This document shows positions 5,740 through 7,270 of a DNA stretch of 7,270 bases, piece after piece. The stretch covers positions 1 through 7,270 of the forward strand of contig JAAYCC010000125.1 of the NCBI GenBank assembly GCA_012729875.1. Reading direction: 5' to 3'. The stretch's first letter is position 1. Each line of letters opens with the position of its first letter. The translations under genes and the position numbers were made by a program. Source of the DNA: Clostridiales bacterium (GTDB lineage: Bacteria; Bacillota; Clostridia; Oscillospirales; Oscillospiraceae). The notes beneath the pieces are model-generated. The model was not told where the DNA came from, made no database searches, and saw only the letters and a program-made list of their open reading frames with translations.

Positions 5740-7137
5740 ATGCCCGATAACAGCAATCTTAACAGCCGGCGCCGCTCGATGATGCTGAACAATCCGATAT
5801 CAAAACTTATTCCCAAGATGGCTGTACCGACAGTAGTCGCAATGCTTATTACCGCGCTCTACAATATGGCCGACGCCTATTTTGTCAGCTCTCTGGGGAC
5901 ATCCGCTACAGCAGCCGTCGGTGTTAATATGACCATCGATCATATTATAATGATGGGCGGCTCGTTCCTCGCCATAGGTGCCAACAGCTACATTGCGCGT
6001 CTGCTGGGTGCCAAACAGAACAAAAAGGCCTCCGCTACTCTGTCTAACGCATTTTTTACAGCGCTTGCGATCGGTGTGGTAATAGCCGCTGTCGGTCTTA
6101 TATTCATTAAGCGTGTGGTCGTTTTTTTGGGCGCAACGGAAACCTCCGTGCAGTATGCGATGGACTATGCAAGCTATATCCTCGTCGCTGCGCCGTTCAT
6201 GACCTCCAGCTTTGTTCTTAACCAGTGCCTGCGGAGCGAGGGCAGCCCCGTCTATTCAATGATTGGTATGGGCATTGGAGGTCTTCTGAACATCGGACTT
6301 GATCCTCTTTTTATCTTTACCTTTGACATGGGAGTTGCGGGAGCCGCTATCGCAACGGCTATCTCTAAATTTATAGGCTTCTGTATCCTTATAGCGCCCT
6401 ATCTGCTCAAAAAAAGCGTTCTGCGCATCTCTTTCAAAAACATCAGTTTCAGCTCCGACATCGTTCGGGAGATCAGCTTTATGGGGCTGCCGTCGCTGCT
6501 GCGTTTTGCGCTGCAGATTGTGGCAAGCGTCCTTATGAACAACCTCGCGGGGAACTATTCGGACTCGGCATTGGCCGGCATCTCTGTTGTGAATCGGATC
6601 ATGATGATCCCCGGAGGCATAGTTTTGGGTTACGGCCAGGGATTTATGCCCGTGGCGGGGTACAACTGGGGCGCTAAGCGTTTCGACAGGGTGAAGAGGT
6701 CTTATACTTTTTCTTCGGTCTCGATATTCGCGTTAATTATGGCAATGAGCGCTGTGATGGTCATATTTTCCGAGCAGATAATCCTTTTGTTTACTGAGGG
6801 CGATGCGGAGATGGTCAGAATCGGCAGCTTCAGCCTAATTGCCCAGAGTCTCGTTATGCCATTGAACGCTCTTGTCATAATTCTGAATATGTACTATTCT
6901 GCCCTTGGCAAGCCTATAGGCGCCATAATTCAGAGCCTGTCCCGTCAGGGCTATTGCTTTATTCCGCTCTTCTTTATCCTTTCCGGGATATACGGCATTA
7001 TGGGACTCGCCGCTGTGCAGGCCGCGGCAGATCTTCTGTCCTTTGTAGTCTCGATTCCTTTTGCTATACACATAGTCAGATTTGTTTCAAGAGCTGAAAA
7101 AAACGAATTACAGCTTCCCGAGGATCATCTTGAGTAG
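5740..7137 (+). CDS. MATE-family multidrug/sodium-type efflux pump
   Basis: This 465-residue protein has twelve predicted membrane segments and two MatE domains, at about 30-190 and 250-410. The N-terminal signature is IPKMAVPTVVAMLITALYN followed by MADAYFVSSLG. Asp45 in the first helix corresponds to the ion-coupling acidic residue of the family. GANSYIARLLGAKQ lies at 80-93, and GYNWGAKRFDRVKR marks the same loop in the second half. Such pumps export cationic drugs and other organic compounds by sodium or proton antiport across the cytoplasmic membrane. The sequence resembles the MepA-like branch common in Clostridia. Substrates are unknown, and drug resistance should not be assumed. The ATG at 5740 follows GGAGG (5731-5735) by 4 nt. 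A later in-frame ATG at MMLNNPI (residues 14-15) is where many relatives begin, but it has no comparable ribosome binding site. The promoter just upstream is consensus. Confidence 0.95.
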   Translation: MPDNSNLNSRRRSMMLNNPISKLIPKMAVPTVVAMLITALYNMADAYFVSSLGTSATAAVGVNMTIDHIIMMGGSFLAIGANSYIARLLGAKQNKKASATLSNAFFTALAIGVVIAAVGLIFIKRVVVFLGATETSVQYAMDYASYILVAAPFMTSSFVLNQCLRSEGSPVYSMIGMGIGGLLNIGLDPLFIFTFDMGVAGAAIATAISKFIGFCILIAPYLLKKSVLRISFKNISFSSDIVREISFMGLPSLLRFALQIVASVLMNNLAGNYSDSALAGISVVNRIMMIPGGIVLGYGQGFMPVAGYNWGAKRFDRVKRSYTFSSVSIFALIMAMSAVMVIFSEQIILLFTEGDAEMVRIGSFSLIAQSLVMPLNALVIILNMYYSALGKPIGAIIQSLSRQGYCFIPLFFILSGIYGIMGLAAVQAAADLLSFVVSIPFAIHIVRFVSRAEKNELQLPEDHLE

Positions 7138-7166
7138 CCTCAAAAAATGCTAGGGAGGAACCTTAT

Positions 7167-7270
7167 ATGGCAAAAACCGTTATTACCATCAGCCGAGAAT
7201 TCGGCAGCGGCGGACGCACCATAGCCAAAATGGCTGCTGAGCGTCTGGGCTACGCTTTCTACGACAAGGC
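7167..7270 (+). CDS. Cytidylate-kinase-like family protein, N-terminal part, runs off the right edge
   Basis: Only 34 full codons are visible. The start MAKTVITISREFGSGGRTIA and the following KMAAERLGYAFYDK are typical of the cytidylate-kinase-like family (PF13189) found in Clostridia, with the GSGGRTI phosphate-binding loop at residues 13-19. Whether such proteins phosphorylate CMP is not established for all members. GGAGG (7154-7158) lies 8 nt before the ATG. The gene begins 29 bp after the MATE stop codon with no terminator between them, so co-transcription is likely. Confidence 0.85.
   Translation, partial: MAKTVITISREFGSGGRTIAKMAAERLGYAFYDK

Noticed and set aside
1..7270. CRISPR array, insertion sequence, phage or defence system
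   Set aside because: No regularly spaced direct repeats, transposase or recombinase frames, or defence-type domains were seen.

Overview
The window looks like a chromosomal segment of a low-to-mid GC Gram-positive anaerobe, most likely a clostridium (Firmicutes/Bacillota). This is inferred from strong AGGAGG-type ribosome binding sites, near-consensus sigma-A promoters, short hairpin-plus-U-tract terminators, a classic T-box riboswitch, and the gene families present. No rRNA, tRNA, CRISPR array, insertion sequence or phage gene was seen. The genus cannot be fixed from the sequence alone.

Left part, minus strand (1-2153). A LysR-family regulator (1185-2153) is followed, in the same direction, by a sigma-A promoter (1141-1169), a complete T-box leader (857-1133) and the first 278 codons of an AMP-forming acyl-CoA ligase that runs off the left edge (1-835). 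The T-box specifier codon reads UAC (tyrosine). Control of an acyl-CoA ligase by uncharged tRNA-Tyr is unusual, because T-boxes normally control aminoacyl-tRNA synthetases or amino acid biosynthesis and transport. This is the most interesting signal in the window.

Middle, plus strand. Divergent from the regulator across a 376-bp AT-rich gap (2154-2529) is a short CoA-transferase/acetyl-CoA hydrolase-like gene (2530-3120). It encodes only the N-terminal half of that family and ends in its own terminator, so it lacks the half that carries the catalytic glutamate. Regulator, CoA ligase and CoA-transferase fragment together suggest an organic- or aryl-acid CoA theme, but the substrate is unknown.

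Right part, plus strand. A monocistronic SPFH/Band-7 protein with three C-terminal zinc ribbons (3332-4657, YdjI/COG4260 type) has its own promoter and a strong terminator. An auxin-efflux-carrier (AEC) family transporter follows (4735-5676). A MATE-family efflux pump (5740-7137) is driven by a promoter that matches the sigma-A consensus at all 12 positions. A cytidylate-kinase-like gene (7167 to the right edge) starts 29 bp after the pump and is probably co-transcribed with it. These right-hand genes look like ordinary envelope and transport genes with separate transcription units.
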